Positions 34,747-44,695 are shown, counted from the first letter of the stretch. The stretch is DNA of 64,000 nt from Zymobacter palmae (GCF_003610015.1 NZ_AP018933.1:2948035-3012034); one strand, 5' to 3'. Notes: a model not told the origin generated them from the letters alone. A program made the numbers and translations.

Positions 34747-35466
34747 CTATTTTTTGACAATATCAAACACACAGGACATCGACTCTGCGGCCAGCCGCTT
34801 CAGCCGCTCTACGGGCAGCCGCTGTGCTGGCCCCGCGACACCTAGCGCCGCCACAACCCGCCCTTGCTGGCGCAGCGGCACCGCCATGCAGTGCAGCCCC
34901 GGCTCTGCCTCTTCAATATCCAGCGCATAGCCCTGTTCGACGATATCGGTTAACCGGGCTTCCAGTGCGGCAGGCATATCGCCTGCACGACGCAGGCTGC
35001 GCACCAGATCAGGGTCGTGGGCCAAAAACACACGTCCGATGGCAGAGGCCGTCAGCGACTGCCGACAGCCTCGCGGCACGGCAGCGCACAGCGCGCTCTG
35101 ACAGCTCACCACGTCTACGCACAGATATTCACGCGTGCCGCAGGGCACCGCCAGATAGCAGGTTTCACCACTGCGCAGTGCCAGATCATGAAGCGCGGGG
35201 GAAAAACACTGGCGCAGCTCAGCATCGGCATCCATTAAGGGCTGGGCTAGGTCGCGCAACCGCAGGCCCAACGCATAGTCCGTACCGTGGCGCGCTACAT
35301 AGCCCATCGACACCATCGTGTTGAGTAGGCCGTGTACCGTGCCCTTATCTAATGACGTGAGTTCGGCAAGAGTAGACAGGCGTGCTTCACCGCCGCTGGA
35401 TGCCAGCGCTTCCAGCAAATTAAGCGCTCGCTCGACGGACTGGATACGCCGAGTGGTATTGACCAT
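34747..35466 (-). CDS. IclR-family transcriptional regulator
   Basis: A 239-residue regulator from the ATG at 35466 (AAGGAGG 5 bases upstream). The winged helix-turn-helix is at about 5-65 (IQSVERALNLLEALA, LSTLAELTSLDKGTVHGLLNTMVSMGYV) and the IclR effector domain at 80-239 (GETCYLAVPCGTREYLCVDVV, SAIGRVFLA, GYALDIEEAEPGLHCMAVPL). The effector domain has six cysteines, more than usual. It is followed 81 bases later by the glcG-like/MFS pair on the same strand, so it probably controls them; the ligand is unknown. Confidence 0.9.
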   Translation of the reverse strand: MVNTTRRIQSVERALNLLEALASSGGEARLSTLAELTSLDKGTVHGLLNTMVSMGYVARHGTDYALGLRLRDLAQPLMDADAELRQCFSPALHDLALRSGETCYLAVPCGTREYLCVDVVSCQSALCAAVPRGCRQSLTASAIGRVFLAHDPDLVRSLRRAGDMPAALEARLTDIVEQGYALDIEEAEPGLHCMAVPLRQQGRVVAALGVAGPAQRLPVERLKRLAAESMSCVFDIVKK

Positions 35467-35483
35467 AAGGCCTCCTTCGTTAT

Positions 35484-35993
35484 CTAGATACCTTGTGCCC
35501 GCAGCCACTTGCGCAACCGCGTGCGCGCATTGGCATAGGGCGACGAGGTGTTGAACTGAATCATCCGGCCTTTGGTGTAGGTGCGATACCAGTCACATCC
35601 ATAGAGCGACGCATCGGTACCGGAAGCGACCAGTGCTACAATGCGTGCATTAACGTCGGCAAGCTGCTGAAGCAGCACAGGAAAAGAGAGATCAGCGCGA
35701 TCGGCATAGAACGTCTGTGCCAGCCGCCCCAGTTCGTTCCAGCCAAACCCCGTTTCAGGAAAGTCGACCGGTTCACCACGCGCATCACGTTCACACCATT
35801 TCAGCACCAGTGCATTCCAGCCCACCAAATACGCCACCAAGTCGGCAACACTCATCAGCGTGCCTTTGGCATGACCTTCCATCGTCGCTTCACGCGCACG
35901 TTCCGGTGGCACGGTTGCCAGATCGGCCACGAGCTTTGCATAAGTCGTCTGGATAGCCTGCAACAGTTCCTGCTGTGTTTGGGGAACAGCCAT
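35484..35993 (-). CDS. ClbS/DfsB-family four-helix-bundle protein
   Basis: A 169-residue protein from the ATG at 35993 (GGGAGG upstream). VPQTQQELLQAIQTTYAKL, SVADLVAYLVGWNALVLKW, FPETGFGWNELGRLAQTFY and the C-terminal KGRMIQFNTSSPYANARTRLRKWLR match DUF1706 (ClbS/DfsB). E. coli ClbS opens the cyclopropane of colibactin and so protects the producer; most family members have unknown substrates. No colibactin-type genes are in the window. It ends 17 bases before the IclR gene, so the two are likely co-transcribed. Confidence 0.85.
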   Translation of the reverse strand: MAVPQTQQELLQAIQTTYAKLVADLATVPPERAREATMEGHAKGTLMSVADLVAYLVGWNALVLKWCERDARGEPVDFPETGFGWNELGRLAQTFYADRADLSFPVLLQQLADVNARIVALVASGTDASLYGCDWYRTYTKGRMIQFNTSSPYANARTRLRKWLRAQGI

Positions 35994-36013
35994 GGCACTA
36001 CCTCCCATAAACA

Positions 36014-36042
36014 AAAAGGCGGCTCGATACCGAGTCGCCTTT
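36014..36042 (-). terminator. Terminator after qorB
   Basis: Arms at 36014-36025 and 36031-36042 (AAAGGCG...CGCCTTT with one G-U pair) followed on the minus strand by TTTTTGTTT. It lies 100 bases past the qorB stop and just ahead of the clbS-like ribosome site. Confidence 0.75.
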
Positions 36043-36144
36043 ATCTTACCCGCCACAACGCTACATCACGACCGCCTGTCCTGCTGTACTACCCCCACAT
36101 TTACCACACCCCCGGGCGAGGGAAAGCATGTCCAGCGCAAGGCG

Positions 36145-36996
36145 TTAACGGTGTGCCAGTGCCGCCTTCACCGCGTCCGCCAGCGATGTAGACGGATGGC
36201 CCAGCAGTTTCGACAGCCCGTGCTGATCGTCGAACAGGGCATTATCGTGCGCTACTTGAACGTCCCAGTGCGCGATCATGTCCGCTACCGGTTTAGGCAG
36301 TCCTGCCTGTTCGAGCACTGCGGCGTAATCGGCTTCCGGCAGATCGCGGTAAGGGATATCGCGGCCCGTCTGGCGCGACACTTCGGCGGCCAGATCACTC
36401 AGCGTCCACGATTCATCACCGGCCAGTTCCAGCGTTTTGTTGTCGAAACCATCATGCGTCAACACCTTCGCCGCGGCTTCGGCATAGTCTTTACGCATGG
36501 CCGATGAAATGCGTCCATTGCCGGCACTGCCCACTACCGCACCGTGCTCAAGCGCACTGCCTAGGCTGTCAGTGTAGTTTTCGGTATACCAACCATTGCG
36601 CAGAATCGTGTAGGAAAGCCCTGAGGTCCGCAGCACCGCCTCGGTATCGCGATGCTCTTCCGCTAGGTTCAGCACCGAACGATCGGCATGCAGTAGGCTG
36701 GTATAGACGATGCGCCGCACGCCTTGCGCTTTGGCAGCCGCAATAACGTTGCGATGCTGGGCAGCACGCTGGCCTATTTCATTCGACGAAATCAGCAGTA
36801 GCACGTCTACACCGGCCAGCGCGCGGGTAAGGGTATCTGGGCGGTCATAGTCCGCTTCACGCACGTCCACACCCAACGACGCCGCTTTTTCGGGCGAACG
36901 CACCAGTGCGACGATCTCCTGCTGTTTTCCCGCCTGCACGAGCCACTCGATTACGTGTCGGCCAAGCTGCCCTGTTGCACCTGTTATGGCAATCAT
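36145..36996 (-). CDS. qorB: NAD(P)H:quinone oxidoreductase QorB (NmrA-like SDR)
   Basis: A 283-residue atypical short-chain dehydrogenase. Rossmann loop MIAITGATGQLGRHVIEWL at the N terminus, LLLISSNEIGQRAAQHRNVIAAAKAQGVRRIVYTSLLHAD, TILRNGWYTENY and ELAGDESWTLSDLAAE follow E. coli QorB (YtfG) closely. It reduces quinones with NADPH. The gene is divergent from an HxlR-type regulator at 37133, the same arrangement as E. coli qorB/qorR (ytfG/ytfH). Confidence 0.93.
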   Translation of the reverse strand: MIAITGATGQLGRHVIEWLVQAGKQQEIVALVRSPEKAASLGVDVREADYDRPDTLTRALAGVDVLLLISSNEIGQRAAQHRNVIAAAKAQGVRRIVYTSLLHADRSVLNLAEEHRDTEAVLRTSGLSYTILRNGWYTENYTDSLGSALEHGAVVGSAGNGRISSAMRKDYAEAAAKVLTHDGFDNKTLELAGDESWTLSDLAAEVSRQTGRDIPYRDLPEADYAAVLEQAGLPKPVADMIAHWDVQVAHDNALFDDQHGLSKLLGHPSTSLADAVKAALAHR

Positions 36997-37132
36997 CGTC
37001 GTACTCCTCTGTGTCTATCCGCATACCGCTACAAGATCGAAAGTCGTCACGACGGCCCGTAGTCGCCGTCTTGCATTCACTGTAGACTGACACTCTCTAT
37101 CATGGAAGTACGCACCAAAAGGTTAGTATAAA

Positions 37133-37522
37133 ATGACGATGACCCCAGACACATTGACCGATCGGCTGGAACGCGGCGACGTGATGGCCGCCCAGTGCCC
37201 ATCGCGCGCGCTGCTGCGCCACGTCACTAGTCAGTGGGGCGTGCTGGTGCTGACCGTCCTGCGCCGGGGTACGTTGCGCTACAGTGAAATCAGGCACCGC
37301 ATCGGCGGCATCAGCGAAAAGATGCTGGCCCAGACCCTACGCACACTCGAGAGCGATGGATTCGTCTCGCGTACCGTGCATCCTGTTGTGCCACCGCACG
37401 TGGACTATCGCCTGACCGCCGCCGGACAGGAAGTGGCCGGCCGCATAGCCGATCTGGTAGATTGGATTGAGGGCAATCTCGGCCTGCTGCTAAGCTCTGA
37501 CACCGCGTCATTAGAGGGCTGA
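37133..37522 (+). CDS. qorR: HxlR-family redox regulator (QorR/YtfH-like)
   Basis: A 129-residue winged-helix regulator: CPSRALLRHVTSQWGVLVLTVL, LRYSEIRHRIGGISEKMLAQTLRTLESDGFVSRTVHPVVPPHVDYRLTAAGQEV. A single N-terminal cysteine (about residue 22) precedes the HTH, the redox-sensing position of HypR/QorR types. Divergent from qorB across 136 bases that should contain the operator. It presumably represses qorB until oxidised by quinones or hypochlorite. Confidence 0.9.
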   Translation: MTMTPDTLTDRLERGDVMAAQCPSRALLRHVTSQWGVLVLTVLRRGTLRYSEIRHRIGGISEKMLAQTLRTLESDGFVSRTVHPVVPPHVDYRLTAAGQEVAGRIADLVDWIEGNLGLLLSSDTASLEG

Positions 37523-37638
37523 ACACATTAAGAAAAAAAAGTCATAAGGAAATAATTGAAGTCTGCGTTCAATAGACCCATCTTCGTTATCAAGAAGTGC
37601 TAACGACGCATCGAAATACGCTTTCGCCGGGAGGCCCC

Positions 37639-38307
37639 ATGAAACTCTATGTTTACGACCACTGCCCGTTCTGCATTAAAGCCCGCATGGTGTTCGGTCT
37701 GAAACAGGTCCCCGTCGAGCTGGAAACCGTGCTCAACGATGACGTCAAAACCCCCACGGCACTGGTCGGTAAGAAGATGGTGCCGATCCTTAAGAAAGAC
37801 GACGGCACCGCGATGGGCGAAAGCATGGATATCGTGCGCTACATCGACGAACGCTACCCGATGCCGGATGGCGAAGAAGTGTCCTGCCTCGCGGGGCCAA
37901 TGCGGCCCGAGATCGCCGAATGGACGAAGAGCGTCATGCCAATCCTCATGCGCCTAACGATGCCGCGCTGGGTGAAAGTACCGCTGAAGGAATTCGCGAC
38001 CGAAAGCGCACGCAGCTACTTCCGTCACAATAAGGAGAAAATGATTGGCATCAGCTTCGATGAAGCGCTGGCCCAGACCGATAGCCTGCTGACCGAACTC
38101 CAGCCTCATTTAGATGCCCTCGTCCCGCTGATCGCTTCTCCTGAAGCTGTGAATGGCGCACTGTCCGAAGACGACTTCACCCTCTTCCCCGTACTGCGCC
38201 AACTGACCGTCGTGAAAGGCCTGACCTTCCCACCAGCCGTTAATGCCTACCTGCATCACATGGCAGCCCGCACGGATATCCCGCTACACACCAGCGTGGC
38301 GCTCTGA
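37639..38307 (+). CDS. grxB: Glutaredoxin 2, copy 1
   Basis: A 222-residue protein from the ATG at 37639 (GGGAGG upstream). The N-terminal thioredoxin fold has the active site CPFC (residues 9-12) and cis-Pro KMVPIL; the C-terminal part is an all-helical GST-like domain. This is the GrxB/glutaredoxin-2 architecture of E. coli (215 residues), a GST-like glutaredoxin that does not serve ribonucleotide reductase. A second, diverged copy follows within about 90 bases, likely in one transcript. Confidence 0.93.
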   Translation: MKLYVYDHCPFCIKARMVFGLKQVPVELETVLNDDVKTPTALVGKKMVPILKKDDGTAMGESMDIVRYIDERYPMPDGEEVSCLAGPMRPEIAEWTKSVMPILMRLTMPRWVKVPLKEFATESARSYFRHNKEKMIGISFDEALAQTDSLLTELQPHLDALVPLIASPEAVNGALSEDDFTLFPVLRQLTVVKGLTFPPAVNAYLHHMAARTDIPLHTSVAL

Positions 38308-38398
38308 TCTCACCATTTTCCAATCAGCATGCCCGTTGTCGCCTAACATGGGGCCAACGGGCAGCGACTCGCTTCTTTCCCGCAAGGATACTGTTTCA

Positions 38399-39049
38399 AT
38401 GAAACTCTATGTCTATGAATACTGCCCGTTCTGCATCAAGGCGCGCATGATCTTTCCGCTCAAAGGGCTGTCGTTTGACATGGAAGTTCTGCTGGACGAC
38501 GACATCCGTACCCCGACCCAACTGATCGGGCGCAAACTGTTGCCAATTCTCGAAAAAGACGATGGCAGCCGAATGGGCGAGAGCATGGATATCGTGCACT
38601 ACGTCGATGCGCTACCGGACACTTCGGCCGTGATCACTGGCAAGCGTCGTCGCGAAATCGCTCAGTGGTGCAGTGCCATTGAGTACACGGTATATCAGCT
38701 GTCGATGTGCCGCTGGGGTGAAATGCCCGTCCACGAGTTCTCAACACCCAGTGCGAAGGCCTTCTACGTTCGTGGCAAGGAAGCTTGGGTGGGGCCGTTC
38801 AAGCCACTGCTGCGCCAAACGCCGGAACTGCTGGACGACGTACACCGCGCCCTCGCTCAACTCGAACCATTGATCGAAGCGGACGATGCCGTGAACGGTG
38901 AGCTATCGCTCGACGATTTCAGCGTCTTTCCGCTGTTGCATCAGCTGTCCGTCGTCAAGGGCGTTCAGTACCCGACACAAGTCGATACCTACCGCCGCCG
39001 CATGGCCGAGCGCTGCAATATCCCGCTCTATGACGAACATGCGATCTGA
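38399..39049 (+). CDS. Glutaredoxin 2, copy 2
   Basis: A 216-residue protein from the ATG at 38399 (AAGGA upstream). Active site CPFC at 9-12; LIGRKLLPILEKDDGSRMGESMDIVHYVD; helical C-terminal domain ending RCNIPLYDEHAI. By eye it resembles the preceding grxB over the whole length but with many substitutions, so the duplication is old. A strong terminator follows. Confidence 0.92.
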   Translation: MKLYVYEYCPFCIKARMIFPLKGLSFDMEVLLDDDIRTPTQLIGRKLLPILEKDDGSRMGESMDIVHYVDALPDTSAVITGKRRREIAQWCSAIEYTVYQLSMCRWGEMPVHEFSTPSAKAFYVRGKEAWVGPFKPLLRQTPELLDDVHRALAQLEPLIEADDAVNGELSLDDFSVFPLLHQLSVVKGVQYPTQVDTYRRRMAERCNIPLYDEHAI

Positions 39050-39070
39050 TCGTCTGAAGCCCAGAAAGCA

Positions 39071-39101
39071 GAAAGGGAGGGCTAACGCCTTCCCTTTCTT
39101 T
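39071..39101 (+). terminator. Terminator after the grxB pair
   Basis: Arms 39071-39082 and 39087-39098 give a 12-bp stem with one G-U pair and a TAAC loop, followed by TTTCA. It lies between convergent genes. Confidence 0.8.
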
Positions 39102-39125
39102 CATCCGTTCGTGATCTACGCGCGT

Positions 39126-39593
39126 TTAACGACTTAAGATGGCGATTTTCATCACCGCAATCAGTCCCAGTACGATCGGCACGATGATGTAGAACGCCTG
39201 TCGATGCCCGTGTACGGAATTGAACGCGCGCTGAACCTCAGCATTGGCAAGCGCATCGGCGCGATTGTCCTCACCCTTATTGCTGTTAGCCGCATAGGCC
39301 TCCATCACCGTCAGCAGTCGCTTCGTATAGCGCTTGCTCTGAGTGTCAATCAGGCTCCATTTGCGCAGCGTCGTATTGACCGTCAGGCGACTGGTCGTTT
39401 CCGTGACGGCCTCGATACTGCAGTTGAAGTTGAAGCCGTACGTCCACATGGACGGCGCACTCTTGGCCAGCAGCGTATGCTGCGCCGCATTCTCTGACGC
39501 GATAGTCGCATCAAGATCCAGCATCATATAGCGCAGCATCTTGTAGGCCTCTTCGACCCCAACCTGCATATCCAGAACACCGGTATAGCTCAT
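39126..39593 (-). CDS. Hypothetical protein with C-terminal TM anchor
   Basis: A 155-residue protein from the ATG at 39593 (GAGGGG upstream). The N-terminal 110 residues look like a small alpha/beta fold (MSYTGVLDMQVGVEEAYKMLRYMMLDLDATI; SIEAVTETTSRLTVNTTLRKWSLIDTQSKRYTKRLLTVMEAY). One TM helix ends the protein (FYIIVPIVLGLIAVMKIAIL), a tail-anchor arrangement with the bulk in the cytoplasm. A polar stretch NSNKGEDNRADALANAEVQ links the two. No family recognised. Confidence 0.7.
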   Translation of the reverse strand: MSYTGVLDMQVGVEEAYKMLRYMMLDLDATIASENAAQHTLLAKSAPSMWTYGFNFNCSIEAVTETTSRLTVNTTLRKWSLIDTQSKRYTKRLLTVMEAYAANSNKGEDNRADALANAEVQRAFNSVHGHRQAFYIIVPIVLGLIAVMKIAILSR

Positions 39594-39862
39594 CGTTTTT
39601 CCCCTCTGACATGAAAGCGCGCGTCTTCCACACGCACTGTTCCACACGCACTTTCCGCGTGAAAACCACTTATTATCTATAGGATTAACCTGCCCATCAT
39701 CCCGAATTGCACAGTCTGCGTGTAGGGCAATATTGCCGCAGCTTCATATCGCTACGGATAAGAGTGCGCGCTTATTGACGCGTGCACGCCTTCAAAGCCA
39801 CGGCCGTTCTGGAAGACCCAGCGTCTATGGCATACTGTGTCCTTGGCTCTTGAGGATTATGA

Positions 39863-40513
<651 letters not shown>

Positions 40514-40643
40514 CATAGTCGAGTAGACTGAAAGACAAGCGAACAACTCACCTGTCGCGGCCTGATGTTTCATCGGATCGCGCGGGTGTTTCCTTTTTTC
40601 TGGTGGCGCACACCGCGTCACCACTAGGATCAGGTGATTCTCC

Positions 40644-40895
40644 ATGGCACGTGTAACCGTCGAAGACTGCCTCGAAAACGTCGAAAACCGCTTCCAACTG
40701 GTCATGATCGCCAGCAAGCGCGCTCGTCAGCTGGCCCGCGGCTCCCGTACCCCCGACCTGCCTTGGGAAAACGACAAACCGACCGTCATGGCACTGCGTG
40801 AAATCGCTGCCGGTCAGGTCGATGTCAGCGTGCTCGAAGAACCGCTCGAAGCCATGCCGCAGCGTCGCATGCCTCAGACCGACAGCAACGTATAA
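40644..40895 (+). CDS. rpoZ: RNA polymerase omega subunit
   Basis: An 83-residue protein: [33 protein letters not shown], then [22 protein letters not shown]. This is diagnostic for omega, which aids beta-prime folding and forms part of a (p)ppGpp binding site; spoT follows within 50 bases. Confidence 0.98.
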   Translation: MARVTVEDCLENVENRFQLVMIASKRARQLARGSRTPDLPWENDKPTVMALREIAAGQVDVSVLEEPLEAMPQRRMPQTDSNV

Positions 40896-40940
40896 GCGGC
40901 CATCGCTCATACCCTATGCCCGCAATCGTGAGCCACGCCC

Positions 40941-43091
40941 ATGTTCACTATCGATGATCTGGCGGACCGCCTAGGCAGCTACCTGCCCGATGATGAAATC
41001 CGACAGGTCAAGCGGGCCTTCTACTTTGCCGAACAGGCACACGACGGTCAGCGTCGCCGCTCAGGCGAACCGTACGTTACCCACCCGCTGGCCGTTGCCA
41101 ATATCTTGGCGAACATGCACATGGACCATCAAAGCCTGATGGCCGCCATGCTGCATGATGTTATCGAAGACACCCATGTGCCGCGCGATGCGCTGGCTAA
41201 ACAGTTCGGCGAAGATGTCGCCAACTTGGTGGATGGTGTATCGAAACTGGCCAAGATTGCGTTCCAAGACAAGGCCGTTGCGCAGGCGGAAAACCTCCAG
41301 AAGATGGTGCTGGCAATGTCGCGTGACATTCGCGTCATCATCGTCAAGCTGGCCGACCGTCTACACAACATGCGCACGCTGGGATCGCTCCGCCCCGACA
41401 AGAAACGCCGTATCGCTCGCGAAACGCTGGAGCTGTATGCGCGCATCGCCAGCCGTCTGGGCATCAACACCATCCAGATTGAGCTTGAGGACCTGGCCTT
41501 TAAAGCCATCCATCCCATGCGCGCGGAACGCATCCAGCGCGCGGTGGCCGCAGCACGCGGTACGCGCCGCTCAATGATGCAGAATATCCAGCACCGCCTG
41601 CAGGAAGGGCTGGACGATGCGGGCTTACAGTCCAAGGTGCATGGGCGCCAGAAGCACCTGATGTCGATCTACCGCAAGATGCGCAGCAAGCAGCGTTCCT
41701 TCAACGAACTGATGGATGTATTCGGCTTCCGCATCATTGCGCAGAACATCGACGACTGCTATCGCATTCTCGGCATCGTGCACCGGCTCTACAAGCCGGT
41801 ACCGGGCCGCTTCAAGGACTACATTGCCATTCCGAAGGCCAATGGCTATCAAAGCCTGCATACCACACTGTTCGGCCTTAACGGGTTCCCGATCGAGGTG
41901 CAGATCCGCACCCGCGATATGGACACCATGGCCAACAACGGGATTGCGGCGCACTGGCTCTATAAGGCAGGCCAAACCGACAGACCGCTGGGCGACGGCA
42001 GCCACGCACGCGCTCAGGAATGGGTCAAAAATCTGGTCGAAATTCAGCGCAATGCCGGCAGCTCGTTGGAGTTCATCGAACACGTCAAAAACGACCTGTT
42101 CCCTGACGATATTTATGTGTTCACACCTAAAGGACACATCATGGAGCTGCCGCACAACGCGACGGCCGTCGACTTCGCCTATGCTGTGCATACCGACATC
42201 GGCAACAGCTGCATCGCCTGCCGCATCAACCGTCACTTGGCCTCACTGTCAGCACCGCTGACCAGTGGGCAGACGGTTGAAATCATCACCGCTCCCGGTG
42301 CGACACCCAATATCAACTGGCTATCGTTCGTGGTAACTGCCAAGGCACGCGCATCGATCCGCCACTACCTGAAGCACCAAGAACGCAGTGATTCTGTCCA
42401 ACTGGGGCGTCGTCTACTCAGCAAGGCGCTCAGCGCCTTCGGAACGCGGCTTGAAGAGCTGCCACCGGGCCGCATGGAAGCCTTCCTCCATGAGGAGCAG
42501 CTTGAGAACGTCGATGATCTGTTGCATGCCATTGGACTGGGCAACCGCATTTCCTATAGCACGGCACGGCGCTTGGTCGACGAGCAAATGACGCTCGACA
42601 ACCCTACGCTGCCGCAGCAGGATGCACTTGAGATCAATCCGCACAACGTAGCGGTCCATTTCGCGCGCTGCTGCTATCCGCTGCCGGGCGACGAGGTGAT
42701 CGGGCATATCAATGCGGGACGCGGGCTAGAAGTGCACCGCCGTGAATGTCAACAGGCACAGAAGTTCTACCGCCGCGAAGCTGATCAGTGCCTAGCGCTG
42801 GTATGGCCCAACACGCTGGACGAGGATTTTCCCTCGGCACTGCGACTGGATGTGGCAACACGCCGCGGTCTGCTGGCCGAGCTGACGGAGCGCATCGACT
42901 CTAGCGATGCCGACGTCGAGCAGATCCGCATTCAGGAACACGATGCCCGCCTGTCGGTGGTCACACTGACGCTGGCGGTACGCGACCGCGTCCATCTAGC
43001 ACGCGTCATCAAGCGATTGCGCGGTGTTCCGGGGCTAGAGCGCATCACACGCGTCATCAACACCCCTGCGGCTCCCAGTACGCCAGTGTAA
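40941..43091 (+). CDS. spoT: (p)ppGpp synthetase/hydrolase SpoT
   Basis: A 716-residue RelA/SpoT protein. The HD hydrolase domain (1-180) has RRSGEPYVTHPLAVA, MLHDVIEDT and VKLADRLHNMRTL. The synthetase domain (about 230-350) has YRKMRSKQRSFNELMDVFGFRII, GRFKDYIAIPKANGYQSLHTTLFG and EVQIRTRDMD. TGS (about 390-450, DIYVFTPKGHIMELPHNATAVDFAYAVH), the conserved-cysteine region (ARCCYPLPGDEVIGH) and a C-terminal ACT domain follow. A strong hydrolase and weak synthetase are expected. It adjusts the alarmone level in response to starvation signals. Confidence 0.97.
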   Translation: MFTIDDLADRLGSYLPDDEIRQVKRAFYFAEQAHDGQRRRSGEPYVTHPLAVANILANMHMDHQSLMAAMLHDVIEDTHVPRDALAKQFGEDVANLVDGVSKLAKIAFQDKAVAQAENLQKMVLAMSRDIRVIIVKLADRLHNMRTLGSLRPDKKRRIARETLELYARIASRLGINTIQIELEDLAFKAIHPMRAERIQRAVAAARGTRRSMMQNIQHRLQEGLDDAGLQSKVHGRQKHLMSIYRKMRSKQRSFNELMDVFGFRIIAQNIDDCYRILGIVHRLYKPVPGRFKDYIAIPKANGYQSLHTTLFGLNGFPIEVQIRTRDMDTMANNGIAAHWLYKAGQTDRPLGDGSHARAQEWVKNLVEIQRNAGSSLEFIEHVKNDLFPDDIYVFTPKGHIMELPHNATAVDFAYAVHTDIGNSCIACRINRHLASLSAPLTSGQTVEIITAPGATPNINWLSFVVTAKARASIRHYLKHQERSDSVQLGRRLLSKALSAFGTRLEELPPGRMEAFLHEEQLENVDDLLHAIGLGNRISYSTARRLVDEQMTLDNPTLPQQDALEINPHNVAVHFARCCYPLPGDEVIGHINAGRGLEVHRRECQQAQKFYRREADQCLALVWPNTLDEDFPSALRLDVATRRGLLAELTERIDSSDADVEQIRIQEHDARLSVVTLTLAVRDRVHLARVIKRLRGVPGLERITRVINTPAAPSTPV

Positions 43092-43238
43092 GTTAGCACT
43101 CAAGAATCTAGCGGCTGGCGACGATGAAGGGAGTAGGATATGGTTTCAGTTCACTTCCGACAGTAGGCGCCAGTGCATTTGCTCTGGCGTTATTCATTTC
43201 CTTCTGTCATTGCAGAACCTCTTGAGGAGTACAACAAG

Positions 43239-43628
43239 ATGAGCAACCGTGCTGCCATTCACACTGACAAAGCCCCTGCAGCGATCGGTCCTTACTCACA
43301 GGCCATCAAGGCAGGCAACACCATCTACCTGTCCGGTCAGATTCCGCTCGACCCGGCAACCATGACGCTGGTCGACGGCGGCATCGAAGCCCAGGCACGT
43401 CGTGTTTTCGAAAACATGGCGGCTGTCTGCAAAGCCGCAGGCGGTTCCTTGGGCGATATGGTCAAGCTCAACCTTTACCTGACCGATCTCGCCAACTTCG
43501 AAGCCGTTAATGAAGCGATGAAGGAATTCTTCGACGCACCGTATCCGGCACGTGCGGCCATCGGCATCAGCCAGCTTCCGAAAGGCAGCCTGCTCGAAGC
43601 CGAAGGCATCATGGTACTGGGCGACTGA
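43239..43628 (+). CDS. ridA: 2-iminobutanoate/2-iminopropanoate deaminase RidA
   Basis: A 129-residue YjgF/YER057c/UK114 protein from the ATG at 43239 (GAGGAG upstream). [44 protein letters not shown], and [25 protein letters not shown] carry the catalytic Arg and Glu. It hydrolyses reactive enamine/imine intermediates from threonine dehydratase. Adjacent to spoT, as in many gammaproteobacteria. Confidence 0.96.
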   Translation: MSNRAAIHTDKAPAAIGPYSQAIKAGNTIYLSGQIPLDPATMTLVDGGIEAQARRVFENMAAVCKAAGGSLGDMVKLNLYLTDLANFEAVNEAMKEFFDAPYPARAAIGISQLPKGSLLEAEGIMVLGD

Positions 43629-43655
43629 GACCGTCGTCCTAGCGGCGGCCGTCAA

Positions 43656-43689
43656 CATGCAAGCCCGTGGGGATGCCTGGGCTTGCATG
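43656..43689. terminator. Bidirectional hairpin between ridA and the epimerase gene
   Basis: CATGCAAGCCC (43656-43666) pairs with GGGCTTGCATG (43679-43689), an 11-bp perfect stem, 12-base loop, between convergent stops. No T-run is visible, so efficiency is uncertain. Confidence 0.65.
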
Positions 43690-43696
43690 CCCGCGG

Positions 43697-44542
43697 CTAG
43701 CCGCGCGCTTTAAGGATCTGCCGGTACCCATCACGATAGGTGGGATACAGGAAGCGATACCCTTGGCGCACCAGCCGAGCACTGCTACACCGCTTGCTTG
43801 AGCGCCGACGCAGCGGCGACTGGATATAGTCGTGCGGCTCGACCTTCAGCTCCTGCGCCAGCCACGTCATGACATCGTGCAGCGGGGCCGGTTCAAGGTC
43901 CGATGCCAAATAGCAGTCATCCAGCGTATCGTTTTCGATAACGCGCTCGATCAGCCAGGCCAGTACGTTAACCGCATCATCACGGTGAATGCGGTTGGAA
44001 TACAGCATGGGGACCTGCGGCGCGATGCGCCCCTCTCCGACCTGCCTGATCAATCTTTCACGGCCATGGCCGTAAATGCCAGACAGCCGTACCACGGTTC
44101 CCGGAAGCGGACTCGCCAGCAGTCGGCGCTCAGCTTCAAGCATCAATCGTCCCGAAAACCCTTTGGGCTCCGTTGCGCTCTCTTCATCGACCTCTTCACC
44201 CTGATTCTGGTCATATACGGATGTCGATGACACGAAGAAGACATGACGCGGCGGACGCTTCTGCTGCTCTGCCAGCGTCAAAACGGCATCCAGCCCCTCG
44301 GGGTAGGCCGTCTTATAGGCCGATTCCTCGAAACGCTCGGCGCTGACGGCATAGACTAGAATATCGGCATCGGGTAACGCCTCCGGCGGTTGTGTCACAT
44401 CGAAGGCCAGCGGTGTGATACCGCTAGGTAGCCGTTCAGGATGACGCCGCGCACCGATCACGCGATGGCCTGCCGCGAGCAGGCGCTCGCCGAGTGCGCT
44501 GCCGATATCACCACAACCGAGTATGAGCGTTGTAGAATTCAC
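43697..44542 (-). CDS. NAD-dependent epimerase/dehydratase-like SDR (YeeZ-like)
   Basis: A 281-residue extended SDR-like protein. The start is the GTG at 44542 (AAGGAGAGG upstream), giving VNSTTLILGCGDIGSALGERLL at once; an ATG at 44620 would add 26 unconserved residues. Features: GARRHPERLP, VYAVSAERFEESAYKTAYPEGLDAVL, VFFVSSTSVYDQNQGEEVDE, VRLSGIYGHGRERLIRQ and RIHRDDAVNVLAWL. This matches the E. coli YeeZ group, whose substrate is unknown. It is divergent from oxyR. Confidence 0.85.
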   Translation of the reverse strand: MNSTTLILGCGDIGSALGERLLAAGHRVIGARRHPERLPSGITPLAFDVTQPPEALPDADILVYAVSAERFEESAYKTAYPEGLDAVLTLAEQQKRPPRHVFFVSSTSVYDQNQGEEVDEESATEPKGFSGRLMLEAERRLLASPLPGTVVRLSGIYGHGRERLIRQVGEGRIAPQVPMLYSNRIHRDDAVNVLAWLIERVIENDTLDDCYLASDLEPAPLHDVMTWLAQELKVEPHDYIQSPLRRRSSKRCSSARLVRQGYRFLYPTYRDGYRQILKARG

Positions 44543-44695
44543 CGTTGTACCTCTCCTTGGTAGGCGTGATGCAAGGCCCTGAAAGCATGTGCAATGTGCC
44601 GGCATCCTGCCGAAAGGCACGCTGCCACATGCCGGGATTCATGTCAGGACCAAGGGTACCGGGCGAGACTCTCGCCCCGCAGATGGGTTTGAATC

